64,000 bases of DNA from Pseudomonadota bacterium (GCA_030684355.1 JAUXTN010000008.1:30199-94198), one strand, 5' to 3'; shown: positions 1 through 8,783, numbered from the stretch's first letter. Notes: generated by a model from the sequence alone, not told the origin. Numbers and translations are program-made.

Positions 1-2
1 CC

Positions 3-131
3 GCGATGATGAACGTGGGGCCGTTCAGCTGGGTCGCGCTCTCGGCCTACCCGGTGCTCCTCCACCCCGACGTGGCGCGGCGCATCTACGAGCGCGCCCG
101 CGGGTTCTTGGGACGACGAGGCGCGGCATGA
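3..131 (+). CDS. 3' end of an unidentified protein (5' end outside window)
   Basis: An open frame enters from the left edge and ends at the TGA of 129-131. The last 42 residues read as an ordinary soluble C-terminus finishing in an Arg/Gly-rich tail (GFLGRRGAA). The stop overlaps the ATG of the next gene in an ATGA junction, the same coupling used throughout this window, which supports it as a real gene end. Too little is visible to name a family. Confidence 0.55.
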   Translation, partial: AMMNVGPFSWVALSAYPVLLHPDVARRIYERARGFLGRRGAA

Positions 132-490
132 CGGACGACAGCACCCCCATCGGCGAGCTTCGCGCGCGCCTCCGTGCGTTCAACGCGGAGCGCGACTGGG
201 CGCGCTACCACTCGCCCCGCAACCTCGCGATGGCGGTGAGCGTCGAGGCCGGCGAGCTCCTGGAGCTCTACCTCTGGAGCGCCGACGAGGGCCCGCAGCC
301 GGCCGTCGCCAGCCGCACGCCCCGGGTCGCCGACGAGGCCGCGGACGTGCTCATCTCGCTCCTGAACCTCTGCGAGGCCGCGGGCATCGACCTCGCCGCG
401 GCGGTCGAGGCCAAGATCGCGCGGAACGCGGAGAAGTACCCGGTGGCCCGCGCGAGCGGCCGGCTGGAGAAGTGGGACGAGCTCGAGTAG
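128..490 (+). CDS. MazG-like nucleotide pyrophosphohydrolase (dCTPase/RS21-C6 type)
   Basis: A 120-residue all-alpha NTP pyrophosphohydrolase, predicted to clean non-canonical nucleoside triphosphates from the cytosolic pool. The metal-binding pattern of the MazG superfamily is visible: E40-x2-E43 in VEAGELLELYLW and E70-x2-D73 in ADEAADVLISLL. The N-terminal FNAERDWARYHSPRNLA block is typical of the short dCTP pyrophosphatase-like branch. The length fits single-domain members. The start ATG overlaps the stop of the upstream gene by 4 nt, so the two are probably co-translated. The exact substrate cannot be read from sequence. Confidence 0.85.
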   Translation: MTDDSTPIGELRARLRAFNAERDWARYHSPRNLAMAVSVEAGELLELYLWSADEGPQPAVASRTPRVADEAADVLISLLNLCEAAGIDLAAAVEAKIARNAEKYPVARASGRLEKWDELE

Positions 491-514
491 GCGAACGGCG
501 CCGCCCGGGAGCCG

Positions 515-1114
515 TCAGAGCCCGAACGCCGTCGCGTCGTAGCTGGTGGAGATGTCGTGGCCGCCGACGCTGCCCGTCGTCTGGACCTGGTAGCGGCCCC
601 CCGCCAGCGACACGGTCGTCTCGTACTCGACCGGCCCCTCGCCGAGCGCGAGCCCATGGCCCACGATGTCCCCGCGCACCGTCGAGGTGTGCGTGAAGGT
701 GCTCCCCGTGGCGTTGGCCTGGATGTTCCAGCGGACCTTGCCGTCGAGGCGCAGGGCTCCGTAGGCCACGTCGACGTAGGTGGCGTCGAGCGACCAGACG
801 ACCGACCACACGCTCGCGTCGTCCCGGAGCACGTTGTAGTCGCCGTCGACCTCGACGGTGCCGGTCCAGCTCCCCGGCCCCTCCACCGTGCCGTTGAACG
901 TCCCGCCGTCCTCCGCGGTGTGCCAGAACAGGCCCTTCGCGGCCGCGCCCCCGGCCGCCTCGTCGTCCTCCGGGGCGGAGAAGTCGTAGATGGAGGCGTA
1001 GGCGTCATCGTTGACGGTCGACAGCGCGTCGTAGACCACGTCGGCCTCCTCCGCGGTGAACGGGCCGGGCGCGCAGGCGAGCAACCAGCCGAGCATCCAC
1101 ACCTCTGCCCCCAT
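515..1114 (-). CDS. predicted lipoprotein, unknown function
   Basis: 199 residues. I chose the ATG at 1114 because it is preceded by an AGAAGG-like ribosome site and gives a short lipoprotein signal with lipobox LLAC at residues 11-14. An upstream in-frame start would add 24 charged residues before the signal. The mature part is acidic and rich in alternating Thr/Val/Gly segments (e.g. GTVEVDGDYNVL) that look like beta strands. No enzymatic motif is recognised. It converges on the MazG-like gene with a 24-bp gap and is divergent from the PfpI gene. Confidence 0.65.
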   Translation of the reverse strand: MGAEVWMLGWLLACAPGPFTAEEADVVYDALSTVNDDAYASIYDFSAPEDDEAAGGAAAKGLFWHTAEDGGTFNGTVEGPGSWTGTVEVDGDYNVLRDDASVWSVVWSLDATYVDVAYGALRLDGKVRWNIQANATGSTFTHTSTVRGDIVGHGLALGEGPVEYETTVSLAGGRYQVQTTGSVGGHDISTSYDATAFGL

Positions 1115-1209
1115 CGTACCCCGCCTTCTCGCCCCCCTCTCGCACCGAGTGGGCCCCTCCCTCTTCTTTGCGGCGAAAATAGACATAGATCCAGTATCGG
1201 AGGCCCACG

Positions 1210-1731
1210 ATGCCCGATACGGTGCTGGTCCTCGTCGCCGCGGAATTCGACGACCTCGAGGTGTGGTACCCCAAGCTTCGGCTGGAGGAGGCGGGGTACA
1301 ACGTGCGGTTCGCCGGCCTGGGCGACGACGAGTACCGCGGGCGCTCCGGCCTCTCCTGCACGACCGACGGGACGGTGGCCGACTTCCCGGTCTACGACAT
1401 CGCCGGCATCGTCATCCCCGGGGGCTGGGCCCCGGACCGGCTGCGTCGTGACCCCGAGGTGCTGGAGCATCTCCGCACGCTCGATCGCCTCGGCCGGATG
1501 ATCGCGTGCATCTGCCACGGCGGCTGGGTGCTCATCTCGGCCGGGCTCGTCCGCGGACGCCGGATGACCTCGACCACGGGCATCCGCGACGACCTCGTCA
1601 ATGCGGGCGCGAACTGGATCCAGGCCCCGGTCGTCATCGACCGGAACCTGGTCACCTCGCGCCTCTCCCGCGACCTCCCGGTGTTCGGCCAGGCCATGAT
1701 CGACGTGCTCGCCGCGCAGCCGTCGAGCTAG
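1210..1731 (+). CDS. DJ-1/PfpI family class I amidotransferase-like protein
   Basis: A 173-residue single-domain protein with the flavodoxin-like fold of the PfpI/DJ-1 family. The nucleophile elbow is visible as ACICHGGW (C102 followed by His), and the preceding strand ends in IPGGWAPD, the usual oxyanion region. PfpI-type members act as cysteine peptidases, glyoxalase-like deglycases or chaperones, and sequence alone does not say which applies here. A GGAGG ribosome site at about 1199-1203 fixes the ATG. It converges on slyD with 15 bp between stops. Confidence 0.85.
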   Translation: MPDTVLVLVAAEFDDLEVWYPKLRLEEAGYNVRFAGLGDDEYRGRSGLSCTTDGTVADFPVYDIAGIVIPGGWAPDRLRRDPEVLEHLRTLDRLGRMIACICHGGWVLISAGLVRGRRMTSTTGIRDDLVNAGANWIQAPVVIDRNLVTSRLSRDLPVFGQAMIDVLAAQPSS

Positions 1732-1746
1732 GCCGGCCCCGGGCGG

Positions 1747-2235
1747 CTAGTGGTGGCCGTGCCCGTCCGGCCCGTGGATGTGGCCGTGCTGGAGCTCCTC
1801 GGCGGTGCCGGCGCGCACGGAGAGGATCGTCACGTCGAAGTGGAGGGTCTCGCCGGCGAGCGGGTGGTTCGGGTCGATGAGGACGATGCCGTCCTCGACG
1901 CCCACGACCCACACCGGGAGGGCCTCGCCCTGCGGCCCGCGCGCGTGGAACTGCATGCCGGGCTCGATCTCCATCTCCGGCGGGAACGACGTGCGGGGCA
2001 CGCGCTGGGGCTCGACTTCCATCCGCTCGCCGTACCCGAGCTCCGGCGGGACCTCGACCTGGAGGTTCGCCCCGACCGCCGCACCGTCCAGCGCCGACTC
2101 CAGGCCCGGGATGATGTTCTGGTAGCCGTGCAGGTAGTCGATCTGCCCGCTCTCGATGACGGTGCCATCGGAGCCGGAGAGGGTGTACTGGAGCGAGACG
2201 GCGCGGTCGGCGCCGATGGTGTTCTGCTCGGACAT
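1747..2235 (-). CDS. slyD: SlyD-type FKBP peptidyl-prolyl cis-trans isomerase
   Basis: 162 residues. The FKBP core is split around an inserted flap: DGTVIESG and IIPGLESALDG in the first half, then an insert with VPRTSFPPEMEIEPGM, then LIDPNHPLAGETLHFDV, which is diagnostic of SlyD/SlpA proteins. The C-terminus is histidine-rich (HGHIHGPDGHGHH), the nickel-binding tail typical of SlyD, though shorter than in E. coli. Expected role: cytosolic prolyl isomerase and chaperone, possibly a metallochaperone. No hydrogenase or urease genes lie nearby. Confidence 0.93.
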   Translation of the reverse strand: MSEQNTIGADRAVSLQYTLSGSDGTVIESGQIDYLHGYQNIIPGLESALDGAAVGANLQVEVPPELGYGERMEVEPQRVPRTSFPPEMEIEPGMQFHARGPQGEALPVWVVGVEDGIVLIDPNHPLAGETLHFDVTILSVRAGTAEELQHGHIHGPDGHGHH

Positions 2236-2310
2236 TAGCTGGCCCGGGGTGAAAACGTGGAGCCCGGCAGGCGGCCGCGCGGATCGAGGGCGCCTGACGA
2301 GACCGACGGT

Positions 2311-4101
2311 CTATTCCGGAATCGGCCGGCTGTCGGCGGGGGGCGCTTCCGCCTGCGGCCGTCGGCGTGCCAACGTGCCCGCGAGCCCCACCAGGGCGAG
2401 CGCCACCCCGGGGATCGTGCCGCCCGAAGCAGGGGTGTCGCATCCGCGCGAGGTCGTGATGAAGGCGTCCTTCACCTCCAACGTCACGCCGTCGAACACC
2501 CGCACGCCGTCGTCGACGGTGACCGTACGGTCGCCCAGCGCGGCGTCGGTCGCCACGGTGTAGCGGACCACGAGGGTGTTGGCGTCGGTCTGCTCGACGG
2601 ACTCGACGACGAGGCCGTCGCCGAGGTCGACCTGGGGCGCGGCGTCGAGCGCGCCCACGAAGTCGATGGAGAGCTCCGCCTGGTCGCCCTGGCGCACGCT
2701 CTCCGGCGCGATGGCGGTGAGGCGCGGGCGATCCGTGTCCGGGAGGACGTCGAAGGCCTCCGCCAGGGTGATCGTCATGTCCGCGCTGTGGAGCGTGAGG
2801 TTCCGGTGGCCCGCGTTGGCGTCGTGCTCGAGCTCGAGGTTGAGCCAGGCGGAGTCTACGTCGCGAACGTCGACCCCGGTGATGGTCACGCCCGGACCGA
2901 GGTCCGCCACGACCTCTCCCTTGACGAGGAGGAGGTACTCGCCGCCGAGGCGCACGCGGAGGGTCTCGCCGGGCCAGGCGCTGGCGGGCTCGAGGCCGTG
3001 GATGACCGGGACGACGCCGTCGAGCCCGAGCGGGACCGAGAGGTCACCGCCGCCCGCGGCGTAGAGCGCGCGCACCTCGAAGATCTCGGCGCCGCCGAGG
3101 ATCGGCACCTCGGCCCAGGGGTGGATGACCTCCATCACGGAGAGCCCGCCGCGCAGCACCGAGTAGCCGAGCACCTCGTGGCTCGACTCCGGGGGGGTCC
3201 ACGACAGCGGGACGGTCGCGCCGACGATGCGGCCCTCGGGGCCGAGGAGGTCCGTCGGCGCCGGGAGGTAGACGCGGAATTCGAGCTCGGCGTCGACCGG
3301 CTCGCGGCTGGTGTTCAGGCCGTCCGAGGCCTCGACCCAGTAGTTGACGGTCGTGCCGGGGGACTGGGCCGGGATCTCCCCGCGCCAGCCACCGCCGCCG
3401 GTGGAGTCCATCCGGGCCCAGCCGGTGAGGCTCCCCGTGGTCCACCACAAGGTGACCGTGGAGACGAGGGTGTCGTCCTCGGCGTCGACCTCGACGACGT
3501 AGGGCCCCTCGAGGTCCTCCGTGTCGACGAGGCCGGAGAGGCCGGAGAGGCGCGGCGCGGCGACGTCCCCGTCGTGGAACGCGACATCGTCGATGGTCCA
3601 GCCGTCCGCCGCGCCGCCGAGGTCGGCCTCGAACGCGAGGCGGACGCGGGGCGCGGGGCCGAACGGGGAGAGGTCGAGCACGACCGTGCGCCAGCCGCCC
3701 GAGGCCCCGACGAAGCCGGAGGTGACCGGGTAGCCGTACAGGGGCGTCGCCATCACGAAGCCGTTGCCGGTGTCGACCTCGATCCAGGCGTGGTCGCCGG
3801 GGGCGATGTCGTACCAGTGCTGGAACGAGAGCGTCGGCCGCGCGACCCCGGTCAGGTCGGGCACGGGGATCTCGAGGGTGTCGACGCTGTCGTTCAGGTA
3901 GTCGCGGGTGAGGCCCGTGCTCCATGCGCGGGTGCCGTCGAAGCCGGCGCCCGGCCCGTTGGTCACGACGCCCCAGGACCACTGGTGAGCGTCCCCTTCC
4001 GCGACGAAGCCGCCGTCCTCCATCTGGAGGTCGTACAGCACGAACGGCGCGGCCGCGGCGGGCCCGCTCACGGCGGCGAGCGCGAGGAGGAGCGTGCTCA
4101 C
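2311..4101 (-). CDS. secreted beta-rich protein with MYXO-CTERM-like C-terminal tail
   Basis: 596 residues from a GTG start that overlaps the stop of the upstream VWA gene (GTGA). An N-terminal signal peptide (LLLALAAVSGPAAAA) precedes a domain resembling MAM/ConA-like or CUB-like secreted modules (LQMEDGGFVAEGDAHQWSWG, then DGWTIDDVAFHD). Fibronectin-type and IPT-like beta segments follow (IHGLEPASAWPGETLRVRLG). The tail carries Gly-Cys, a hydrophobic helix and an Arg cluster (GLAGTLARRR), the layout of MYXO-CTERM sorting signals, so the protein is probably surface-anchored. Function unknown. It is translated with the VWA lipoprotein upstream. Confidence 0.75.
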   Translation of the reverse strand: MSTLLLALAAVSGPAAAAPFVLYDLQMEDGGFVAEGDAHQWSWGVVTNGPGAGFDGTRAWSTGLTRDYLNDSVDTLEIPVPDLTGVARPTLSFQHWYDIAPGDHAWIEVDTGNGFVMATPLYGYPVTSGFVGASGGWRTVVLDLSPFGPAPRVRLAFEADLGGAADGWTIDDVAFHDGDVAAPRLSGLSGLVDTEDLEGPYVVEVDAEDDTLVSTVTLWWTTGSLTGWARMDSTGGGGWRGEIPAQSPGTTVNYWVEASDGLNTSREPVDAELEFRVYLPAPTDLLGPEGRIVGATVPLSWTPPESSHEVLGYSVLRGGLSVMEVIHPWAEVPILGGAEIFEVRALYAAGGGDLSVPLGLDGVVPVIHGLEPASAWPGETLRVRLGGEYLLLVKGEVVADLGPGVTITGVDVRDVDSAWLNLELEHDANAGHRNLTLHSADMTITLAEAFDVLPDTDRPRLTAIAPESVRQGDQAELSIDFVGALDAAPQVDLGDGLVVESVEQTDANTLVVRYTVATDAALGDRTVTVDDGVRVFDGVTLEVKDAFITTSRGCDTPASGGTIPGVALALVGLAGTLARRRPQAEAPPADSRPIPE

Positions 4102-5033
4102 TCCGACTCCGCCAGCGTGTAGACGACGGAGATCTCGGCGTCCGCCGGGGGGGCGAGGTTGAAGACGAGGGCGGGCTCCACGGTGTCGAGCCACCAGCCG
4201 GACTCGACCCGCACGCCGTCGACCTCGACGAGCGCCGAGCCGTCGACCGGGGCGGCCTGGAGCGGAAAGCGGGTGGGCCAGTCGGCGGCGGCGCCCCCGA
4301 GCGCCGTGGCGATGGCGGCAAAGTCCGCGGCGCAGATGCTCTCGACGATGCCCCCGGTGGCCTCGGCCACTGCGGCATAGCGGGTGCCCGGGAGGGCGCT
4401 GTTCGCGTTCGTGCGGCAGCCGTCCGGAACGTCCCCCACGACCGCCGAGACACGGGCCAGGCGGCCGCTCTCCTCCTCGTCCGCCTCGAGCACGGCGAGG
4501 AAGGCGCTCTCCGGATCGCCGCCGAGCCACGTGTCGCTCTGATCGTCCCCGTCGGAGACGAACACCACGTGCAGGCCCGCACCGGCGCGGCGGAAGCCGC
4601 GGTTCAGGCCCAGGGCATCGTCCAGCGCGAGCGCCGCGGTGTGGAAGCCGGCGGCGGGCGGCGCGCTGGCGGTGCCGACCTGGAGGGCGGTCGCGAGGGA
4701 CTCGCTGCCGGAGTCGCTACCGCCGGTGATGATCCACGGGCGGCCGCGCAGCGCGCCGTCGTCCGCGGGGTCCGTCGAGGTGACGCCGACCTGGTAGGTG
4801 AGCTGGAGGTCATCCAGGACGTCGAGGAAGGTCGACGCCGCGGCGGCCAGGGAGGCCTGCTCGTCCGCCATGCTGCCCGTGCTGTCCACGACGAACAGCA
4901 CGTCGATCTCGGGAAGCGGCGCCTGCACGAAGCGCTCCTCGACCACGACCGGCGGCAAGGACTCGACGTCCGAATCCCGGATCGCGTAGTCCACGCATCC
5001 CGGGAGCAGCATCGATACGAGGAGCCAGCGCAA
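4098..5033 (-). CDS. von Willebrand factor A domain lipoprotein
   Basis: 311 residues beginning with TTG. The signal peptide ends in lipobox LLPGC. The VWA domain starts at IDVLFVVDSTGSM, whose D-x-T/S-x-S pattern is the metal-ion-dependent adhesion site, and it runs through VVFVSDGDDQSD to about residue 230. A beta-rich tail follows (ALVFNLAPPADAEISVVYTL). Such lipoproteins are abundant in myxobacteria, and their ligands are unknown. The stop overlaps the start of the downstream MYXO-CTERM-like protein, suggesting a two-gene surface operon. Confidence 0.85.
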   Translation of the reverse strand: MRWLLVSMLLPGCVDYAIRDSDVESLPPVVVEERFVQAPLPEIDVLFVVDSTGSMADEQASLAAAASTFLDVLDDLQLTYQVGVTSTDPADDGALRGRPWIITGGSDSGSESLATALQVGTASAPPAAGFHTAALALDDALGLNRGFRRAGAGLHVVFVSDGDDQSDTWLGGDPESAFLAVLEADEEESGRLARVSAVVGDVPDGCRTNANSALPGTRYAAVAEATGGIVESICAADFAAIATALGGAAADWPTRFPLQAAPVDGSALVEVDGVRVESGWWLDTVEPALVFNLAPPADAEISVVYTLAESE

Positions 5034-5103
5034 AGGACACCCACGTGGGCAACCTGATCCTCCTCCTCTGGAGGGCGGAAGTCAAGCCCGGCCGCAGAAA
5101 AAC

Positions 5104-5670
5104 TCAGCCGTCCCCGTCCGAGAAGCGCCACGCCTCCACCCGCGCGATCTCCTCCGAGCCCCGGGCCGTGCGGTACAGCCGGATGCGTCGGAAGCCCCAG
5201 GTGTTCAGGAGGCGGAACTCCAGGGAGAGCGACTGGTATTCGCCCGTCGCGGGGGGGAATCCGAGCACGCCCAGGGCCTCCGTGCGACGCAAGGGCTCCG
5301 GCAGCGGCACGTCGACCATCTGGATGGTGTCCCCGGCGAGGCGCAACGTGCCCCGCTCGAACACGACCTCCTTCGCGCCGCCCTGGACCTCCCGCTCCTC
5401 GATGACGGCGCCGAGCTGCTGTTCGACCTCCGCGCGGGCCGAGCGGTAGCTGCGCCCGCCCAGGTGCCGCGCATCGATGTAGACGCCCGCAGGTTTCTCG
5501 TAGGTGGCGTCGATGTTCGCGGGGGTCGCCCGGAGCTCGGCCGCGGCGCGGCGCTCGGCCACCTCCTCGACGCTGGCGGGCGCCTCGACCGCGCGCAGCA
5601 CGGGCTCGGGATCGTTGCACGCAAGCAGGAACGCGAGGAGCCGCACGCGTGCATGATATCGCGCCGCCAC
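5104..5670 (-). CDS. predicted lipoprotein, unknown function
   Basis: 188 residues from GTG. A second GTG eight codons downstream (5646) would give a shorter signal, and neither has a clear ribosome site. The leader RLLAFLLACN supplies a lipobox ending LLAC. The mature protein contains a charged helical region (EEVAERRAAAELRATP) and beta-rich segments (VVFERGTLRLAGDTIQMVDV) that may fold as one domain. No known family is recognised. The gene is divergent from moaD with only 38 bp between the starts. Confidence 0.6.
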   Translation of the reverse strand: MAARYHARVRLLAFLLACNDPEPVLRAVEAPASVEEVAERRAAAELRATPANIDATYEKPAGVYIDARHLGGRSYRSARAEVEQQLGAVIEEREVQGGAKEVVFERGTLRLAGDTIQMVDVPLPEPLRRTEALGVLGFPPATGEYQSLSLEFRLLNTWGFRRIRLYRTARGSEEIARVEAWRFSDGDG

Positions 5671-5708
5671 GCGCGAAGGGGCGCCGCCTTGCGTTAGATG
5701 CCCCGGCC

Positions 5709-5936
5709 ATGCGCGTCACCACTCGCTATTTCGCCACCCTGCGCGAGCGGAAGGGCACTCCGCACGAGCAGGTGGACCTGCCGGACGGCACCACCGCGCG
5801 AGCGGCCTTCGGGCTGCTCTTCCCCGACCTCCTCCTCACCGTGGCCTACGCCGTGAACCAGGCCACCGTGTCGGGAGACACCGTGCTCCACGAGGGCGAC
5901 GAGATCGCGTTCCTGCCCCCGCTGGGAGGTGGATGA
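5709..5936 (+). CDS. moaD: MoaD, small subunit of molybdopterin synthase
   Basis: A 75-residue beta-grasp (ubiquitin-like) protein. MRVTTRYFATLRERKG is the standard MoaD N-terminus, and the chain ends in Gly-Gly-Gly. The C-terminal glycine is adenylated and thiocarboxylated to carry sulfur into molybdopterin. The length matches the family (about 80 residues). Its TGA overlaps the ATG of moaE, so the two synthase subunits are coupled for stoichiometric translation. The sulfur-loading partner MoeB is not in the window. Confidence 0.92.
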   Translation: MRVTTRYFATLRERKGTPHEQVDLPDGTTARAAFGLLFPDLLLTVAYAVNQATVSGDTVLHEGDEIAFLPPLGGG

Positions 5937-6397
5937 TGGTGCTCCTCACCGAGACCCCCCTCGACGTGCGCGCCCTGGAGGCCGCCGTCCGGGACCCCGG
6001 GCACGGCGCCCTCCTGACGTTCGCGGGCGTGGCCCGTGACGACGGCACGCCCCCCTTGCGCGCGCTCTACTACGAGGCGTGGACCGAGGTCGCGGAGCGC
6101 GAGCTGCGCGAGGTGGCGGACGAGACGCTCGCGCGCTGGCCGACCGTGAAGGTGGCGATCGCCCACCGGGTCGGCGAGGTCGCGGTCGGCGAGCCGAGCG
6201 TCGTCGTGACGATCGGCGCCCCCCATCGCGAGGAGGCCTACGCCGCCTCGCGCTTCGCCATCGACACGCTGAAGGCCCGCGTGCGGATCTGGAAGAAGGA
6301 GATCTACGCGGACGGCGGCGCGTGGGTCGCCAACCGCGTCGCCCCGGACGGCCACGTGACCGACGGCAACCGCGATCCCGACGGAGAGACCTCTTGA
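5933..6397 (+). CDS. moaE: MoaE, large subunit of molybdopterin synthase
   Basis: 154 residues. Family signatures include GALLTFAGVARDD near the N-terminus and the active-site lysine region RIWKKEIYADGGAWV near the C-terminus, where the conserved lysines hold the cyclic pyranopterin substrate. Two adjacent ATG codons (5933, 5936) follow a GGGAGGTGG ribosome site, and the first overlaps the moaD stop. Acts in the cytosol with MoaD to make molybdopterin. Other moa/moe genes are absent here. Confidence 0.93.
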   Translation: MMVLLTETPLDVRALEAAVRDPGHGALLTFAGVARDDGTPPLRALYYEAWTEVAERELREVADETLARWPTVKVAIAHRVGEVAVGEPSVVVTIGAPHREEAYAASRFAIDTLKARVRIWKKEIYADGGAWVANRVAPDGHVTDGNRDPDGETS

Positions 6398-7167
6398 GGC
6401 CCGGCAACCACCAGCCCTTCCGCGACATGCTCCCGGAGGACGTTCCCCGGCCCGACACCAACCCGTACGTCATCGCGCACCGCGAGTTCGGCGACGAGAT
6501 CGTGCCCGGCTCCGAGGCCCCGGCCCTCCGCGAGAAGTGGCCGGAGGTGTTCGGCCGCACCGCGCCCCTGCACCTCGAAGTGGGCTCCGGGAACGGGTTC
6601 TATCTAGCCGGAATGGCGGAACAACACCCGGAGTGCGACTGGGTGGGCGTCGAGATCCGCTTCAAGCGCGTGGTGCTCGTCGCGAAGAAGCTCCGCCACG
6701 CCGGCCTGAAGAACGCGCGCATCGTGCGTTACGACGCTCGCGCGCTCGACACGTTGTTCCCGCCGGGCTCGCTCGCGGGCGTGCACGTAAACCACCCGGA
6801 CCCGTGGGAGCGCGAGTCGAAGCGCCACCACCGCCTCATCGACCGCGACTTCGCCGAGCTCATGACGCGCCTGTGCGCCCCGGGCGCGGAGCTCCGCATC
6901 AAGACGGACTTCGAGCCGCACGTGAAGGCGCTGCTGAAGGCCTGCGCGGGGCTCCCCTGGGAGGTCGTCGGCGTGCGCACGGACGTCGACGCGCAGGGCA
7001 GCATCTGGGGGGACGACGTGGTGACGAACTACCAGCGCAAGGCGCGCGTGCGCGGGGTGCCGGTCCACGCGGCCTGCCTGCGCCGCACCGCGAACGGCAA
7101 CAGCAGCAGCAGCGCCGCCCCGCCGGAGCCGCAGCCCGATCCGCAGCCCCGGAGCGCCGAGAGCTGA
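6394..7167 (+). CDS. trmB: tRNA (guanine-N7-)-methyltransferase
   Basis: 257 residues. TTG at 6394 is preferred over ATG at 6427 because GGAGAG sits 5 nt upstream and the codon overlaps the moaE stop (TTGA). The SAM-binding motif is LHLEVGSGNGFYLAGMA. The TrmB signature is HVNHPDPWERESKRHH (family PDPW-K-RH-KRR). It makes m7G at position 46 of tRNA. The family core ends near VRGVPVHAACLRR. The last 25-30 residues are a Ser/Pro-rich extension lying exactly opposite the end of the convergent secreted-protein gene. Confidence 0.93.
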   Translation: MRPGNHQPFRDMLPEDVPRPDTNPYVIAHREFGDEIVPGSEAPALREKWPEVFGRTAPLHLEVGSGNGFYLAGMAEQHPECDWVGVEIRFKRVVLVAKKLRHAGLKNARIVRYDARALDTLFPPGSLAGVHVNHPDPWERESKRHHRLIDRDFAELMTRLCAPGAELRIKTDFEPHVKALLKACAGLPWEVVGVRTDVDAQGSIWGDDVVTNYQRKARVRGVPVHAACLRRTANGNSSSSAAPPEPQPDPQPRSAES

Positions 7168-8783
7168 CCGGTGGGGTCGCTCCCCCGCAGCCACTCATCC
7201 GCGTTCACGACCCCGTCGCCGTCGGGATCCTCGGCGGCGTCGTCGCGGTCGGGGTCGAGGCCGTTGTCGGCCTCCCAGGTGTCGCCCATGGCGTCGTGGT
7301 CGTCGTCCACGTAGAGGTCGAAGTCGACCGCCGTGCGCGCCTCGCCGGCCGTCAGGCTGGTGATCGTGGCGTCCCCCTCGACCAGGCGGTCCGGCCACCA
7401 GACGGTGACCCAGCCGGGATCGCTGGGGCAGTAGTGGGCGTACGACGCACGGAGCGTGTAGTCGGTCCCGGGGAGCCCGGTGATCGTGTAGACGCCATCG
7501 GTGTCGGTGACCGCGACCTCCGTGTTCGAGCCGTCCGCCGTGCTCGCGTAGACGTAGGCGCCGTAGACGGGCTCGCCGTCGTCGCCCCGCACGGTGCCGG
7601 AGAACGACGCTCCCGTGGGCATCGCGACGGTCAGGTCCGTCTCGCCGTCCACCGCGATGGCGAGGATCGCCCCGGCGTCGTCCCGCGCGTAGTCGTCGGT
7701 GAGCCCCACGTCCGCGCCGTAGACGTAGAGGAAGTAGGTGCCGGGATGCAGGGCGTCGATGGTGTGGACGCCGGCGGCGTCGAACGCCCCGCCGCGGCCG
7801 ACCGTGTAGGTGTCGTTGTAGAGCAGCACGGCGGCGTCGGAGAGGTCCCCTTCCCCGACGAGCGTGACGGTCAAGGCGCTCTGGGGCGCCAGCGCGAGGT
7901 CGACCCCGTCGAGCGCGAACCCCTCGTCGAGCGCGGGGACGCGCTCCCCGGGCCGATCGGCGTCCGGGTAGTAGCTGGTCGCGAGGCCGTCCGACGACGC
8001 CCAGGCGGTGACCTCGCCCGGGGGGAGGCCGTCGGCGATGTAGGTGCCGTCCGCCGCGATGGTGACCGAGAGGACCTGGGACGGGCTGTAGACGTACACC
8101 GTTCCGGTTGCGACGGGGCCGTCGGGACCGGAGACCGTGCCGGTGACCGAGATGCCGTCGAGGAGGGGCTGCTCGCCGACGTCCGTCGGGGCGCCGAGGG
8201 TCACGTCGAAGAGCGCGGCGCTCTCCTCGTCGTACACCGGCGCGAGGTACTGGCGCGGCCACCCGCTCGCGGCGATGTAGGCGGCGTAGGGCTCGGACTC
8301 CCCCTCGTCGCTGTCGAGGCCGACGAGGGTGAAGGCGCCGTCGGCGTCGGTCGAGGAGAGGCGGCTCACGAGGGAGGTGCGCTCCGACTGGCCGAGCGCC
8401 AGGATCTGCGCCCCGACCACCGGCTCCCCGGACGCGGACACGACCCGGCCGGTCAACGTGCCGCCCTCCGGCAGGGCGAAGTCGACGCCGTCGATCGACG
8501 CGGCGGTCTCGACCTCGATGACCTCCGCGGAGCAGAAGTCCCACGTGTCGGGCAGGAAGCGGTCGACCCGGGGATCGCCGTCCGCCGGCATCGCGCGCAG
8601 GCGGTAGCGGCCCGGCGGCACGGACGTGAGGAGGAAGCCGCCGTCGGCGGTCGTGCGGGCGCTCGCGTAGTTGAGCCGCGTGTCGTAGGCGACCAGGTCG
8701 ACACCGGGCACGGGCGCGCCATCGAGGTCGCGGACGGTGCCGGAGAGGGTGGCGGCGAGCGCCGGGGAGAGCAGGAGGATCAC
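7029..8783 (-). CDS. secreted carboxypeptidase-regulatory-like repeat protein with MYXO-CTERM-like tail
   Basis: 584 residues from a GTG overlapping the upstream stop. The signal peptide is ILLLSPALAATL. At least four CarboxypepD-regulatory/Cna-B-like beta modules follow, recognisable by SGTVRDLDGAPVPGVDLVAY, GRVVSASGEPVVGAQIL, GTVSGPDGPVATGTVYVY and SGTVRGDDGEPVYGAYVY, each closed by a GxYxL strand. A calcium-binding, thrombospondin-type-3-like segment (DPDGDGVVNADEW) precedes GCGSGCGSGG, a hydrophobic helix and an Arg cluster, a MYXO-CTERM-like sorting tail. It is probably a structural surface protein. Its last 139 bp overlap trmB on the other strand. Confidence 0.8.
   Translation of the reverse strand: MILLLSPALAATLSGTVRDLDGAPVPGVDLVAYDTRLNYASARTTADGGFLLTSVPPGRYRLRAMPADGDPRVDRFLPDTWDFCSAEVIEVETAASIDGVDFALPEGGTLTGRVVSASGEPVVGAQILALGQSERTSLVSRLSSTDADGAFTLVGLDSDEGESEPYAAYIAASGWPRQYLAPVYDEESAALFDVTLGAPTDVGEQPLLDGISVTGTVSGPDGPVATGTVYVYSPSQVLSVTIAADGTYIADGLPPGEVTAWASSDGLATSYYPDADRPGERVPALDEGFALDGVDLALAPQSALTVTLVGEGDLSDAAVLLYNDTYTVGRGGAFDAAGVHTIDALHPGTYFLYVYGADVGLTDDYARDDAGAILAIAVDGETDLTVAMPTGASFSGTVRGDDGEPVYGAYVYASTADGSNTEVAVTDTDGVYTITGLPGTDYTLRASYAHYCPSDPGWVTVWWPDRLVEGDATITSLTAGEARTAVDFDLYVDDDHDAMGDTWEADNGLDPDRDDAAEDPDGDGVVNADEWLRGSDPTGQLSALRGCGSGCGSGGAALLLLLPFAVRRRQAAWTGTPRTRALRW

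Noticed and set aside
2257..4122. Long plus-strand open frame opposite the secreted MYXO-CTERM-like protein
   Set aside because: The composition is Arg/Val/Asp low-complexity and the opposite strand has a signal peptide, domains and coupled starts.
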